Assembly: GCA_019747905.1 (NCBI GenBank)
Contig: JAIEQG010000054.1
Span: 1-64,000 of the forward strand
Reading direction: 5' to 3'
DNA from: Burkholderiales bacterium
Lineage (GTDB): Bacteria > Pseudomonadota > Gammaproteobacteria > Burkholderiales > Ga0077523
Length of the DNA stretch: 64,000 bases
The notes below the pieces were generated by a model that saw only the letters and a list, made by a program, of their open reading frames with translations, was not told where the DNA came from and ran no database searches. The position numbers and the translations under genes were made by a program. The stretch's first letter is position 1, and each line of letters starts with the position of its first letter. Positions 44,548-56,225 of this stretch are shown piece by piece.

Positions 44548-45441
44548 ATGGCGAACAGCCTCTCCCTGCCGCTGAAGGGTTCCCGCCTTCAGCAGTTCTA
44601 CCAGCTCACCAAGCCGCGAGTCGTTTCGCTGATCGTCTTCACGGCGGTCATCGGGATGTTCCTCGCCGTGCCGGGCTGGGTGCCGCTCCAGGGGCTCCTG
44701 GCCGGCACCGTCGGCATCGCTTTCGTGGCCGGTGCCGCTGCCGTGATCAACTGCCTGGTGGAGCAGAAGATCGATGCGCTCATGGCGCGCACCCGGGCAC
44801 GTCCGCTGCCGATGGGTCAGCTCACGTCCGTGCAGGCGCTGCTGTTCGCGTTCATCCTGGGCGGTATCGGGCTGTACATCCTCTACGCGTACGCCAATCC
44901 GCTCACCATGTGGCTCACGCTGGCCACGTTCGTGGGCTACGCCATCATCTACACGATCATCCTGAAGCCCTCGACGCCGCAGAACATCGTCATCGGCGGC
45001 GCTTCGGGCGCGATGCCGCCGGTCCTGGGTTGGGCCGCGGTCACTGGTGAAGTGACTTCGGACGCGCTGCTGCTGTTCCTGATCATTTTTGCGTGGACGC
45101 CACCGCATTTCTGGGCGCTGGCGTTGTATCGCACCAAGGAGTATGCGAAAGCCGGACTGCCCATGCTGCCCGTCACGCATGGCGAGAAGTTCACGCGCCT
45201 GCACGTGCTGCTGTACACCATCATCCTGGTCGCGGTCAGCGTACTGCCGTTCGCGAGCCGGATGTGCGGTCTCATCTATCTCGTGTCGGCGCTGGTGCTG
45301 GGCGGAATCTTCCTGCATCTCGCCTGGCGTATCTGGACCGACTACAGCGACGCGCTGGCGCGCCGCACGTTCCGCTACTCCATCATCTACCTGACGGCGC
45401 TGTTCGCGGCGCTGCTGGTCGATCACTACTGGCGCTGGTGA
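44548..45441 (+). CDS. ctaB: Protohaem IX farnesyltransferase (haem O synthase)
   Basis: UbiA-superfamily membrane enzyme (297 residues, nine helices) that adds a farnesyl group to haem B to make haem O. The polyprenyl motifs are [19 protein letters not shown] near residue 68 and the second Asp/Lys-rich loop [15 protein letters not shown]. It directly precedes the CtaA step of haem A synthesis in the pathway though not in gene order. The stop overlaps the SCO gene as GTGA. Confidence 0.96.
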   Translation: MANSLSLPLKGSRLQQFYQLTKPRVVSLIVFTAVIGMFLAVPGWVPLQGLLAGTVGIAFVAGAAAVINCLVEQKIDALMARTRARPLPMGQLTSVQALLFAFILGGIGLYILYAYANPLTMWLTLATFVGYAIIYTIILKPSTPQNIVIGGASGAMPPVLGWAAVTGEVTSDALLLFLIIFAWTPPHFWALALYRTKEYAKAGLPMLPVTHGEKFTRLHVLLYTIILVAVSVLPFASRMCGLIYLVSALVLGGIFLHLAWRIWTDYSDALARRTFRYSIIYLTALFAALLVDHYWRW

Positions 45442-46028
45442 GAGTCGCGCTTGCAGCGGCGCTGTTCGCGGCGCTTCTGCTGATCGGGGGGTGCGGCAGG
45501 AGCGACGGACCGCGTTTCCAGGCCACGGACATCACCGGGGCCGATTTTGCGCGCACCGTGGAGCTGACCGGACACGACGGCAAGCCCCGGACCATGGCGG
45601 ATTTCCAGGGCAAGGTGGTGGTCGTGTTCTTCGGCTTCGTCCATTGCCCGGACGTGTGCCCGACTACGCTCGCTCGGTTCGCCGCCGTGATGAAGGCGCT
45701 CGGCCCCGACGCGGAGCGCGTGCAGGTGCTGTTGATCACCGTGGATCCCGCTCGCGACACGCCCGAAGTGCTGGCGAAGTACGTGACAGCCTTCAACCCG
45801 TCGTTTCTCGGACTGACCGGCGACGCCGCCGCCATCGAGCGCACTGCCAAGGAATTTCGCGTGATCTACCAAAAGCAGGCCGGACAGACGCCGGATACTT
45901 ACACGGTCGATCATTCGTCCGGCACTTACGTGTTCGACGGCAAGGGCCGAGTGCGCCTGTTCGTGTCCGGGGCACAGGACGCCGCGGTGCTCGAGCACGA
46001 TATCCGGCTGCTGCTCGCCGGAAGCTGA
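45438..46028 (+). CDS. SCO1/SenC-family copper chaperone lipoprotein
   Basis: Thioredoxin-fold protein of 196 residues that metallates or reduces the CuA site of subunit II. A lipoprotein signal ends LIGGC (C19). The copper site is HCPDVCPTT (CxxxC) with a distal histidine in [12 protein letters not shown]. It closes the oxidase cluster. GTG 45438 overlaps the ctaB stop. Confidence 0.93.
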   Translation: MRVALAAALFAALLLIGGCGRSDGPRFQATDITGADFARTVELTGHDGKPRTMADFQGKVVVVFFGFVHCPDVCPTTLARFAAVMKALGPDAERVQVLLITVDPARDTPEVLAKYVTAFNPSFLGLTGDAAAIERTAKEFRVIYQKQAGQTPDTYTVDHSSGTYVFDGKGRVRLFVSGAQDAAVLEHDIRLLLAGS

Positions 46029-46035
46029 AAAGAAA

Positions 46036-46061
46036 AACGCCGCGGATTGCTCCGCGGCGTT
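46036..46061. terminator. Bidirectional hairpin between the SCO gene and rpoH
   Basis: AACGCCGCGGA pairs exactly with TCCGCGGCGTT across a 4-base loop, 8 bases after the SCO stop. The A-run on its left becomes a T-run when read on the minus strand, so it may end rpoH transcripts as well. Confidence 0.75.
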
Positions 46062-46069
46062 GTGTCGAC

Positions 46070-46200
46070 CGAGGCGACATCCCCCGGGGGCCAGCCCGCT
46101 TGGGGCGGCCCGGCGCGGGCTGAAATGATGTCCCCCCGATGGGCCTGCGGCCCTTCCCCCAGGGGGCCAGCCCGCTTGGGGCGGCCCGGCGCGGGCTGAA
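46070..46200. repeat. Two family II repeats downstream of rpoH
   Basis: Two units lie in tandem; the first is partial (GGGGGCCAGCCCGCTTGGGGCGG ... ending GGCGCGGGCTGA is its visible part), the second is complete with the GGGCCTGCGGCCC hairpin. The second ends three bases from the rpoH stop codon on the opposite strand. Confidence 0.8.
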
Positions 46201-46202
46201 AC

Positions 46203-47060
<858 letters not shown>

Positions 47061-47158
47061 GGCTTTAGGAAACCTCCTTGGCAGAAAGTCTAGCACTCCC
47101 GATTTAAGAGTGCCAGAACCCGGGAAAGTTTCACTGCCGAAACAACCAGCTAAGGGTA

Positions 47159-48061
47159 CTAGCCGATCCGCCAGAGGTGTTGGGTCACCGACAGCCAGGC
47201 GCCCAGCCAGCCCAGCGCGCTGGCGACCCCCAGCACTGCCGCAGCCTCGGGCAGCGCCAGGCCGAGCAGGCCGCCCTCGGGGGCCAGGGCCAGCAGGGCC
47301 GGTCCGACCTGGGCCTGCAGAGCGGCGAGCGCTGCCCAGACCAGTCCGCAGGCCGCGAGGCCGCCGGCGATCCCCTGGAGCAGGCCGAAGTACAGGAACG
47401 GCCGCCGGATGAACCCGTCGGTGGCGCCGATCAGCTTGGAAACCTCGATCTCCTCCCGTCGCGTCAGAATCTGGAGGCGGATCGTGTTGAACGTGACGGC
47501 CGCCAGGGCCACCGCCAGCAGCCCGGCGATCAGCAGCGTCACGGCCCGGCCCACGCGAACCGCGGTGTCCAGTTTGCGTGCCCAGGCCGTGTCGAGCTGG
47601 GCATGGTCCACCTTGGGCCAGCGGACCGCCTCCTGTCGCAGGGACTCGAGAGTGGCCGGATCGCCGCCGCGCCCGCTCACGATCCAGGCGTCGGGCAGCG
47701 GGTTGCGGCCGAGGTTGTCGATGATCTCGGTCATGCCGGCGTTGCGCCGGAGACCGTCCAGCGCTTCCGTTTTCGGTACGAAGCGCTGCTTGCCGACCGC
47801 GGGGTGCTGCGCGAGACGTGCTCCGACGGCTTCCGCTTCTTCCGCGCTTGCCTCCGGCACCATGAACAGGGTGAGTTGCGGCTCCGCATCCAGTTGCCCG
47901 GTGACGGCACCGAGATTCTTGACCGTGACGTACAGGCTGAGCGGCAGCGACACCGCAACGCCGATGACGACGATGTTGAACACGGAGGGAACCAGATGGC
48001 GGGCGAATCGTCCGAGAGCATCCCGGAACGCGAACCCGTGTTGCGCGAGCCAGGACCTCAC
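47159..48061 (-). CDS. ftsX: Cell division protein FtsX
   Basis: Membrane subunit of the FtsEX complex (300 residues) that signals to EnvC at the septum. Helices lie at about residues 25-45, 175-197, 222-247 and 270-292, with a periplasmic domain between the first two. The strand ATDGFIRRPFLYFGLLQG is family-typical. GTG 48061 overlaps the ftsE stop. EnvC, its known partner in other bacteria, is also encoded in this window (10465-11658). Confidence 0.94.
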   Translation of the reverse strand: MRSWLAQHGFAFRDALGRFARHLVPSVFNIVVIGVAVSLPLSLYVTVKNLGAVTGQLDAEPQLTLFMVPEASAEEAEAVGARLAQHPAVGKQRFVPKTEALDGLRRNAGMTEIIDNLGRNPLPDAWIVSGRGGDPATLESLRQEAVRWPKVDHAQLDTAWARKLDTAVRVGRAVTLLIAGLLAVALAAVTFNTIRLQILTRREEIEVSKLIGATDGFIRRPFLYFGLLQGIAGGLAACGLVWAALAALQAQVGPALLALAPEGGLLGLALPEAAAVLGVASALGWLGAWLSVTQHLWRIG

Positions 48062-48711
48062 GGGACGAGAGCTCCGCCGCGCAACTCGATCCGCCGCGAC
48101 GTCAATGGCGCAAAGGTGCCCACGTCGTGAGTTGCCACCATCAAGGTCACGCCGACCTGATGGAAAGCACCGAACAGAGCGACGATCTCGCGCGCATATT
48201 CTGCATCGAGGTTCGCCGTGGGTTCATCGGCCAGCACGATCGAGGGTCGATGCACTACCGCTCGCGCGATGCACACGCGCTGCTGCTCGCCGCCCGACAG
48301 CGAGATCGGATTGGAGCGCTCGCGCCCGAGAAGTCCCACCTTGTCGAGGGCGGCACGAACGCGGCTCGCCGCTTCGCGCCCGTCGAACCCGGCAACGCGC
48401 AGCGGCAGCACCACGTTCTCGAACACCGACCGGTCGTACAGGAGCTTGTGATCCTGGAACACGAGCCCGAAGTTGCGGCGCAGGTAGGGGATCGCGCGTT
48501 TCGACAAGCGCGCGACGTTCTGGCCGCTTACCGTGACCGTCCCGGCTGTCGGTCGCTCGATCGCAGCGATCAGCTTGAGCAGCGTCGATTTCCCGGCGCC
48601 GGACGGGCCCGTCAGCAGAACCAGCTCGCCACGCTCGATCTGCAAGGTGATGTCGCGCAGCGCTTCGTGCGCGCCGGGATAACGTTTCGCGACGCTGCTG
48701 AGGCTGATCAC
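48058..48711 (-). CDS. ftsE: Cell division ATP-binding protein FtsE
   Basis: ABC-type ATPase of 217 residues. Walker A is GPSGAGKST (about residue 36), the Q-loop is FQDHKLL, the signature is LSGGEQQR and Walker B is IVLADEPT. GTG 48711 gives the family-length product starting VISLSSVAKRYPG. The frame stays open upstream through a family II repeat to ATG 48771 and GTG 48792, so a longer repeat-encoded N-terminus cannot be excluded. Confidence 0.94.
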   Translation of the reverse strand: MISLSSVAKRYPGAHEALRDITLQIERGELVLLTGPSGAGKSTLLKLIAAIERPTAGTVTVSGQNVARLSKRAIPYLRRNFGLVFQDHKLLYDRSVFENVVLPLRVAGFDGREAASRVRAALDKVGLLGRERSNPISLSGGEQQRVCIARAVVHRPSIVLADEPTANLDAEYAREIVALFGAFHQVGVTLMVATHDVGTFAPLTSRRIELRGGALVP

Positions 48712-48724
48712 CGCGACTGCACGC

Positions 48725-48852
48725 CTGTCGGTCTCGCGCGCACGTGGGCTCAGCCCTCGCCGGCCTGCCATCGGCCGCAGGCCGCTGCCCACAAGAGGGC
48801 CGGCCCCCTGGCGGGAGAGGCCGCACGATCAATCGGGGGGGATGTCACCTCA
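48725..48852 (-). repeat. Family II repeat between ftsY and ftsE
   Basis: Read on the minus strand it begins at the ftsY stop (TGAGGTGACATCCCCCC), continues through a degraded hairpin and GGGGGCCGGCCCTCTTGTGGGC, then CATCGGCC-type palindrome parts, and ends GGCGAGGGCTGA. It occupies the whole ftsY-ftsE gap. Confidence 0.75.
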
Positions 48853-49830
48853 ATCGAACAGAGCATCGACGAACGCCCGTGCGTCGAAGGGACGCAGATC
48901 ACCGATGCCTTCACCGACGCCGATGAAACGCAGCGGCACCGGGCGCTCGCGCGCGATGGCGGCGATCACGCCGCCCTTCGCGGTGCCGTCCAGTTTGGTG
49001 AGGACGAGGCCGGTGAGGCCGATGGCATCGTCGAAGGCCTTCACCTGGGCGATCGCGTTCTGGCCCGTGTTCGCGTCGAGCACCAGCAGCGCTTCGTGTG
49101 GTGCACCCGGCAACGCCTTGTCGGTCACGCGCCGCACTTTCTTCAACTCTTCCATCAAATGGAGCTGGGTCGGCAGACGGCCGGCCGTATCCGCCAGTAC
49201 CACGTCGATCTTCTTCGCTACCGCGGATTGCACGGCGTCGAAGATCACCGCACCCGGATCGCCGGATTCCTGGGCCACGACCGTGACGTTGTTGCGACGG
49301 CCCCACTCCACCAGTTGCTCGCGCGCCGCCGCGCGAAAGGTATCGCCCGCCGCGAGCAGCACGCTGAGCCCCTGCGCCTGGAAGAGATGGGTAAGCTTGC
49401 CGATGGAGGTGGTCTTGCCGGCGCCGTTGACGCCGGCAAGCAGGATGACGAACGGCCGCTCGGAGCCCACTGAGAACGCCTTTTCCAGCGGCGATACCAG
49501 GTCGAGCAGTGCGGCCTTGAGCAGATCGCGCACCTGCGAGGGATCCGAAACGCCGCTCTTGCGTACCCGGGCGCGCGTGTCCTCGAGCAACCGTTGCGTC
49601 GCGGCGACGCCGACGTCGCACGACAGCAGCACCGTTTCGAGCTCCTCGAAGAACGCCTCGTCGACCTTGCCGCCGGGGGTGAAGATCTGCGCGAGTTGCC
49701 CGCCGAGACGGGCGCGGGTCGCGGCCAATCCGTCGCGCAGCCGCGCCGCCCACGAGCGCCGCTCTTCGGCCGGCGTTGCCGCGTCCGCATCCTCTTCGGC
49801 CTTGGTGCCGCCCTTCAGGAAACCAAACAT
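48850..49830 (-). CDS. ftsY: Signal recognition particle receptor FtsY
   Basis: SRP receptor GTPase of 326 residues that docks translating ribosomes at the membrane. The NG domain is complete: N-domain helices (residues 20-110), G1 GVNGAGKTTSIGKL, G3 DTAGRLPTQ, G4 TKLDGTAKGG. The acidic A-domain seen in E. coli is missing; only a short N-terminal stretch with some acidic residues is present, which is normal in many bacteria. It begins the ftsY-ftsE-ftsX-rpoH run and is divergent from the M16 pair. Confidence 0.96.
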   Translation of the reverse strand: MFGFLKGGTKAEEDADAATPAEERRSWAARLRDGLAATRARLGGQLAQIFTPGGKVDEAFFEELETVLLSCDVGVAATQRLLEDTRARVRKSGVSDPSQVRDLLKAALLDLVSPLEKAFSVGSERPFVILLAGVNGAGKTTSIGKLTHLFQAQGLSVLLAAGDTFRAAAREQLVEWGRRNNVTVVAQESGDPGAVIFDAVQSAVAKKIDVVLADTAGRLPTQLHLMEELKKVRRVTDKALPGAPHEALLVLDANTGQNAIAQVKAFDDAIGLTGLVLTKLDGTAKGGVIAAIARERPVPLRFIGVGEGIGDLRPFDARAFVDALFD

Positions 49831-49948
49831 GGTGATAGAGTGTCTGAGCCCACCTGTGTCCGGTGTCGCCCGCGAACGTCGAAGCATTCGACCGCAGTAC
49901 GCATCGGAACCGCGAAATTTTATTCTGTTTCACTCGGACCACGCCAAC

Positions 49949-51310
49949 ATGAATTTTCCGTCTGCATGGGTGCCGGCACTGCTCGTTGCCGCGGCTGTCG
50001 TTACGCCCGCCCTCGCCGAGCAAGGTGATATGCACGAGCATGCACTCGCCAACGGCATGAAGATCATCGTGATGGAGGACCATCGCGCGCCGACGGTCGC
50101 CTCGATGGTCTGGTACCGCGCCGGCAGCATGGACGAGCTGTCCGGTACCACCGGTGTCGCCCACGTGCTCGAACACATGATGTTCAAGGGCACCAAGGGC
50201 AATGCGCCGGACATGTTCGCGCGCACGATCGCGGCGGCGGGCGGCCGCGACAACGCCTTCACGAATCGCGACTACACCGCCTACTTCCAGCAACTGCACA
50301 AGTCGAAGCTGCCGCTGGCGCTGGGCCTGGAAGCAGACCGGATGCAGAACCTGGTGCTGTCCGGTGAAGAGTTCGCCAAGGAGATCAAGGTCGTCATGGA
50401 GGAGCGGCGCCTGCGCACCGAAGATCAGCCGCGGGCGCTGCTGTTCGAGCAGATGATGGCGGTCGCCTACACCGGCAGTCCGTACAAGTGGCCGATCATC
50501 GGCTGGATGAACGATCTCGAGAACATGAAGGTCGAGGACGCCCGGGCCTGGTATGAGCGATGGTATACGCCGAACAACGCGACGCTGGTGGTGGTGGGCG
50601 ACGTGGATCCGCAGGAAGTGTTTCGCGTCGCGGAAGAGAAGTTCGGCCCGATCCCGTCCCGCGAACTGCCCGTGCGCAAGCCGCAGATCGAGCCGGCGCA
50701 ACGCGGCATCAAGCGCCTCGTGGTGAAGGGCCCCGGCGAATTGCCCTATCTGCTCATGGGTTGGCACGTGCCGGTGCTGCGCGACCTGGAGAAAGACTGG
50801 GAGCCCTACGCACTGTCGATGCTGGTGGGCGTGCTCGACGGCAGCGACGCGGCACGGCTCGATCGCATCCTGGTGAAGGAAGCCCGCATCGCCGTCAGTG
50901 CCGGCGCGAGCTACGACAGCGTGAATCGCGGGCCCGGCATGTTCTTCATGGATGGCGTCCCGGCGCCGGGCACCTCGGTCGCCGAACTCGAGGCGGCCCT
51001 GCGCGCCGCGTTGCGCAAGGTCATCGACGAAGGTGTCAGCGAAGAGGAATTGAAGCGTGTGAAGGCACAGGTGATCGCGAGCCAGGTGTTCCAGCGCGAC
51101 TCCATGTTCTACCAGGCCATGCAGATGGGCATGCTGAACACCGTCGGGTTGCCCTACGACTCCACGGATCTGCAGCTGCGCAAGCTGCGCGAGGTCACCG
51201 CCGATCAGGTGCGCGAAGTGGCGCGCAGATACTTCGTCGACGACAGCCTGACCGTGGCCGTGCTCGATCCGCAATCGGTCGCGCCGCGTGCGGCGGCACC
51301 TGCCAACTGA
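49949..51310 (+). CDS. M16-family zinc metalloprotease, catalytic partner
   Basis: Periplasmic protease of the pitrilysin/processing peptidase family (453 residues). A signal peptide ends ALA near residue 23. The inverted zinc site HxxEH is seen as HVLEHMMF (about residues 74-81), with a downstream glutamate in KVVMEERRL. A second, non-catalytic domain follows. It is paired with the next gene, and such pairs usually form heterodimers. ATG 49949 was chosen because the signal peptide begins there. Confidence 0.93.
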   Translation: MNFPSAWVPALLVAAAVVTPALAEQGDMHEHALANGMKIIVMEDHRAPTVASMVWYRAGSMDELSGTTGVAHVLEHMMFKGTKGNAPDMFARTIAAAGGRDNAFTNRDYTAYFQQLHKSKLPLALGLEADRMQNLVLSGEEFAKEIKVVMEERRLRTEDQPRALLFEQMMAVAYTGSPYKWPIIGWMNDLENMKVEDARAWYERWYTPNNATLVVVGDVDPQEVFRVAEEKFGPIPSRELPVRKPQIEPAQRGIKRLVVKGPGELPYLLMGWHVPVLRDLEKDWEPYALSMLVGVLDGSDAARLDRILVKEARIAVSAGASYDSVNRGPGMFFMDGVPAPGTSVAELEAALRAALRKVIDEGVSEEELKRVKAQVIASQVFQRDSMFYQAMQMGMLNTVGLPYDSTDLQLRKLREVTADQVREVARRYFVDDSLTVAVLDPQSVAPRAAAPAN

Positions 51311-51323
51311 CCGGAGCCATGCC

Positions 51324-52648
51324 ATGAAGATGCTACTTCGGTCCTGCACTTTCACCGTTGCCGCGATGATGGCGATCGCATTGCCGGCGCGCGCGACGCT
51401 GCCCATCGACACCTGGCAGCTCGACAACGGGGCGCGAGTGTATTTTGTCGAGAACCGCGCGCTCCCGATGATCGACGTGAGCGTCGACTTTCCGGCCGGT
51501 TCCGGACGCGACACGAAGGCCACCTCCGGCCTCGCCGGCATGACGCTGGGCGTGATGCGCCTGGGCGCCGGCGGCTTGAGCGAAAGCCAGATTGCCGAGC
51601 GTCTCGCCGATGTCGGTGCCCAGCTCGGATCGCGCTTCGACGCCGACCGAGCCGGCTACTCGCTGCGGACGCTATCGAGCGCCACGGAACGTGAGCAGGC
51701 TCTCGAGCTGCTCGCTAAGGTGCTGCAGTCCCCGACGTTTCCAGCCGCGGTGCTCGAACGCGAGAAGGCCAGGCAGGTGGCCGGGCTGAGAGAGGCCGCG
51801 ACCAAGCCCGAATCCATCGCCGAACGCGCTTTCGCCACGGCCCTCTACCGTGAGCACCCCTACGGGCTGCGCAGTTCGGGCGAGGTCGACACGGTCTCCA
51901 AGCTCACCGTCGATCAGCTGAAGACCTTCTATGCCGATCACTACTATGCCAATCGGGCGATCGTCGCGATCATCGGGGACCTGTCTCGCGACGAGGCCGA
52001 TGCCATCGCCCACCGTTTGACCGACAAGCTGCCGCGCGCGAGCAACGGGGTGCCGCCGCTCGCGCCGGTGCTGCCGCTCAAGGCATCGGTGGCGCGCGAC
52101 ATCGAGCATCCGGCGTCGCAGAGTCACATCCTGATGGGTGCGCCGGGCTTGAAGCGCAACGATCCGGACTATTTCCCGCTTTTCGTCGGCAACTACATCC
52201 TCGGGGGCGGCGGTTTCGCCTCGCGCCTGGTGGAGGAGGTGCGACAGAAGCGCGGACTCGCCTACAGCTCCTACAGTTTCTTCGCGCCTTATGCGGAACT
52301 CGGTCCGTTCCAGATCGGTTTGCAGACCCGCAAGGAGCAGGCCCAGGAAGCACTCGGCGTGGTGCGCGAGACGTTGAAGCGTTACGTGGACGACGGCCCC
52401 ACCGAGCAGGAGCTCGAAGCCGCGAAGCAGAATCTCGTGGGCGGATTCCCGTTGCGCATCGACAGCAACCGGAAGATCCACGACTATCTCGCGATCATCG
52501 GCTTCTACAACCTGCCGCTCGACTACCTGGATCGCTTCGTGGCGAATGTCGAGGCCGTGACCGTGGATCAGGTCCGCGACGCTTTCCGGCGTCGCGTGCA
52601 CCCGGACCTCATGGTCACCGTGGTGGTGGGCGGGTCGACCAAGGTGCA

Positions 52649-52652
<4 letters not shown>
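51324..52652 (+). CDS. M16-family peptidase-like protein, non-catalytic partner
   Basis: Protein of 442 residues with a signal peptide (ending ARA near residue 25) and the same two-domain fold as its neighbour. At the position of HxxEH it has GLAGMTLGV, so the zinc site is absent. The conserved Arg-Tyr substrate region is kept as EEVRQKRGLAYSSYSF. It probably acts as the partner subunit of the catalytic protein encoded 13 bases upstream. Its stop overlaps rsmD as GTGA. Confidence 0.92.
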
Positions 52653-54056
<1,404 letters not shown>

Positions 54057-54069
54057 TCCCGGAGGTCCC

Positions 54070-55272
54070 ATGACGCTGGTCCATCGCTGGAAGGCGCTGC
54101 TGGTCGCCGCCGTGCTCGCGGTTACGGTCACCGACGCACTAGCGGAGAAGCGCTACGGGCCAGGTGTGACCGACACCGAGATCCTCATCGGTCAGACCAT
54201 GCCCTACAGCGGTGCCGGGTCCGCCTACGGCGCCATCGGCAAGGCGCAGCTCGCCTTTTTCGCAGCGGTGAACGCCGCGGGCGGCATCAACGGGCGCAAG
54301 GTGAAGCTGCTGAGTCTTGACGACGCGTACCTTCCGCCCAAGACCGTGGAGCACGTGCGGCGCCTGGTGGAGCAGGATCAGGTGCTGCTCATCTTCAGCT
54401 CGGTCGGCACAGCGACCAACATGGCCGTGCGAAAGTACCTGAACGCCAAGGGCGTGCCGCACCTGTTCGTAGCAGGGGGCGACAGTGCATGGGGCGACCA
54501 CGAGCGCTACCCGTGGACCATGGGGTGGATGCCCTCCTACCGGCACGAGGCGTCGCTCTACGCGCAGCACATCCTCAAGACGCGCCCCGATGCGAAGATC
54601 GCTCTCTTCAGCTTGAACGACGACTACGGGCGCGATTACGTGGCCGGGTTCAAGGCTGCCCTCGGCGAGAAGGCCCGCACGATGATCGTCGGCGAACAGA
54701 CCTACGAGGCCACCGATCCCACAGTCGACACGCAGATCGTTTCGCTGAAGGCTTCGGGAGCCGACACGCTGATGAGCGCGATGGCAGGTAAGCATGCGTC
54801 GCAGGCGCTGCGCAAGATGGGCGAGCTCGGCTGGAAGCCTGCGCATTACACTGGTATCGCGAGCGCCTCGGTTCGCGGAGTGCTGGAACCGGCGGGCCTC
54901 GACAACGCCGTCGGTCTGATATCCGCGTACTACGCGAAGGCGCCCGACACCATCGCCTTCTCCCAGGACGTGGCGATCCGAGCCTACCTCGATTGGGCGA
55001 AGAAATACTATGACGGCAACGCCAACGACGGCATTGCTGCACATGGATATCAGGTAGCGCAGGCCATGGAGTACGTGCTCCGAAAATGCGGCGACGATCT
55101 GTCGCGCGAGAACATCATGCGGGTCGCCACCAGCATGACCAACGTCGAGTTCCCGATGCTGTACCCCGGCGTGCGCGTGACCACGAGCAAGACGGACTAC
55201 TACCCGATCGAGGATCTGGTCCTGCTGCGGTTCGACGGCCGCAACTGGCAGCTGGCGCCGCAGCCCAAGTAG
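54070..55272 (+). CDS. ABC transporter substrate-binding protein (Leu/Ile/Val-binding family)
   Basis: Periplasmic binding protein of 400 residues with a signal peptide (ending ALA near residue 25). The type I periplasmic binding fold is recognised by TEILIGQTMPYSGAGSAYG, AAGGINGRKVKLLSLDD and the EQDQVLLIFSSVGTATNMAVRKYL strand, typical of the livK/HAAT family. Ligands in the family include branched-chain amino acids, urea and aromatic acids. No permease or ATPase gene is nearby, so it works with a distant transporter or as a sensor. A GGAGG ribosome binding site precedes ATG 54070. Confidence 0.92.
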   Translation: MTLVHRWKALLVAAVLAVTVTDALAEKRYGPGVTDTEILIGQTMPYSGAGSAYGAIGKAQLAFFAAVNAAGGINGRKVKLLSLDDAYLPPKTVEHVRRLVEQDQVLLIFSSVGTATNMAVRKYLNAKGVPHLFVAGGDSAWGDHERYPWTMGWMPSYRHEASLYAQHILKTRPDAKIALFSLNDDYGRDYVAGFKAALGEKARTMIVGEQTYEATDPTVDTQIVSLKASGADTLMSAMAGKHASQALRKMGELGWKPAHYTGIASASVRGVLEPAGLDNAVGLISAYYAKAPDTIAFSQDVAIRAYLDWAKKYYDGNANDGIAAHGYQVAQAMEYVLRKCGDDLSRENIMRVATSMTNVEFPMLYPGVRVTTSKTDYYPIEDLVLLRFDGRNWQLAPQPK

Positions 55273-55279
55273 CGGTAGG

Positions 55280-55410
55280 GGACGTTCCCCCGAGGCGGCT
55301 AGCCCCCTCGGGGCGGCCCGGCGCGGGCTGAGGTGACGTCCCCCCCCGATGGGCCTGCGGCCCTTCCCCCCGAGGGGGCTAGCCCGCTTGGGGCGGTCCG
55401 GCGCGGGCTA
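55280..55410. repeat. Family II repeats between the binding-protein gene and mutM
   Basis: A partial unit (GGGACGTTCCCCCGAGGCGG ... GGCGCGGGCTGA) is followed by a full unit starting GGTGACGTCC with the GGGCCTGCGGCCC hairpin. The last bases of the second unit, GGGCTAG, contain the mutM stop codon on the opposite strand. No gene lies in this 135-base gap. Confidence 0.8.
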
Positions 55411-56223
55411 GCGCTGGCAGCCGGGGCAGTAGTAGGTCGAGCGCTGTCCTTGCCGGAAGCCCTTCACGATGCCGCCGCAGCGCGGACAGGCCTCACCCGC
55501 CCGCTCGTAGACCGCGTGTGCCTGCTGGGCGGCACCGGGGTTGCCGTGCCCGTCGACGTAGTCGCGCAGCGTGCTGCCGCCCGCTTCGATGGCGCGAGCG
55601 AGCGTCTCCTTCACGGCGTGCGCGAGCCGCGCACAGCGCTCGAGCGACACGCGCTGGGCCTTGGTGCGCGGATGGATCGCTGCGAGGTGCAGCGCTTCGG
55701 AGGCGTAGATGTTCCCGACGCCGGTGACGAGATTGCCATTCATGAGCACCTGCTTGATCGCGGCGCTGCGGCCGCGGGTGACACGATGCAGGTACGCCGC
55801 GTCGAACGCGGCGGTCAGCGGCTCGGGTGCGAGTGCCGCCAGCAGCGGATGGGTCGACGGATCGCCTTCGATCCAATGCCAGCTGCCGAAACGCCGCGGA
55901 TCGTGGAAGCGCAGCACCACGCCGTCGTCGAGCAGCACATCGATGTGATCGTGAGGCCGAGGTGCCGCATCGCGGGCGACGACCCGCAGGCTGCCCGACA
56001 TGCCGAGGTGCACGATGGCGTGCCCCCGGTCGGTATCGATGAGCAGGTACTTGGCGCGACGCGACGTGGAATGGATGACCGCCCCGGTCATCCGGGCCTC
56101 GAGTTCGTGCGGCACGGGCCACCGCAGGCGTCGATCGCGCACGATCACGCGGTCGATCCGCCGCGCGAGCAGTGCAGGCTCGAGCGAACGGCGGGTGGTC
56201 TCGACCTCCGGCAGCTCGGGCAC
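55408..56223 (-). CDS. mutM: Formamidopyrimidine-DNA glycosylase
   Basis: Base-excision repair enzyme of 271 residues that removes 8-oxoguanine and formamidopyrimidines. The N-terminus PELPEVET gives the catalytic proline and glutamate after removal of the initiator; the conserved lysine is in RRAKYLL, the helix-two-turn-helix in NLVTGVGNIYASEALHLAAIHP, and the C-terminal zinc finger has CPRCGG and CPGCQR. GTG 56223 is the start. It overlaps nothing but starts two bases after the DUF4340 gene stop. Confidence 0.96.
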   Translation of the reverse strand: MPELPEVETTRRSLEPALLARRIDRVIVRDRRLRWPVPHELEARMTGAVIHSTSRRAKYLLIDTDRGHAIVHLGMSGSLRVVARDAAPRPHDHIDVLLDDGVVLRFHDPRRFGSWHWIEGDPSTHPLLAALAPEPLTAAFDAAYLHRVTRGRSAAIKQVLMNGNLVTGVGNIYASEALHLAAIHPRTKAQRVSLERCARLAHAVKETLARAIEAGGSTLRDYVDGHGNPGAAQQAHAVYERAGEACPRCGGIVKGFRQGQRSTYYCPGCQR

Positions 56224-56225
56224 GG

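Noticed and set aside
48911-51541. Long minus-strand frame across ftsY and the M16 gene
   Set aside because: It overlaps two well-recognised genes in other frames and has no domain.
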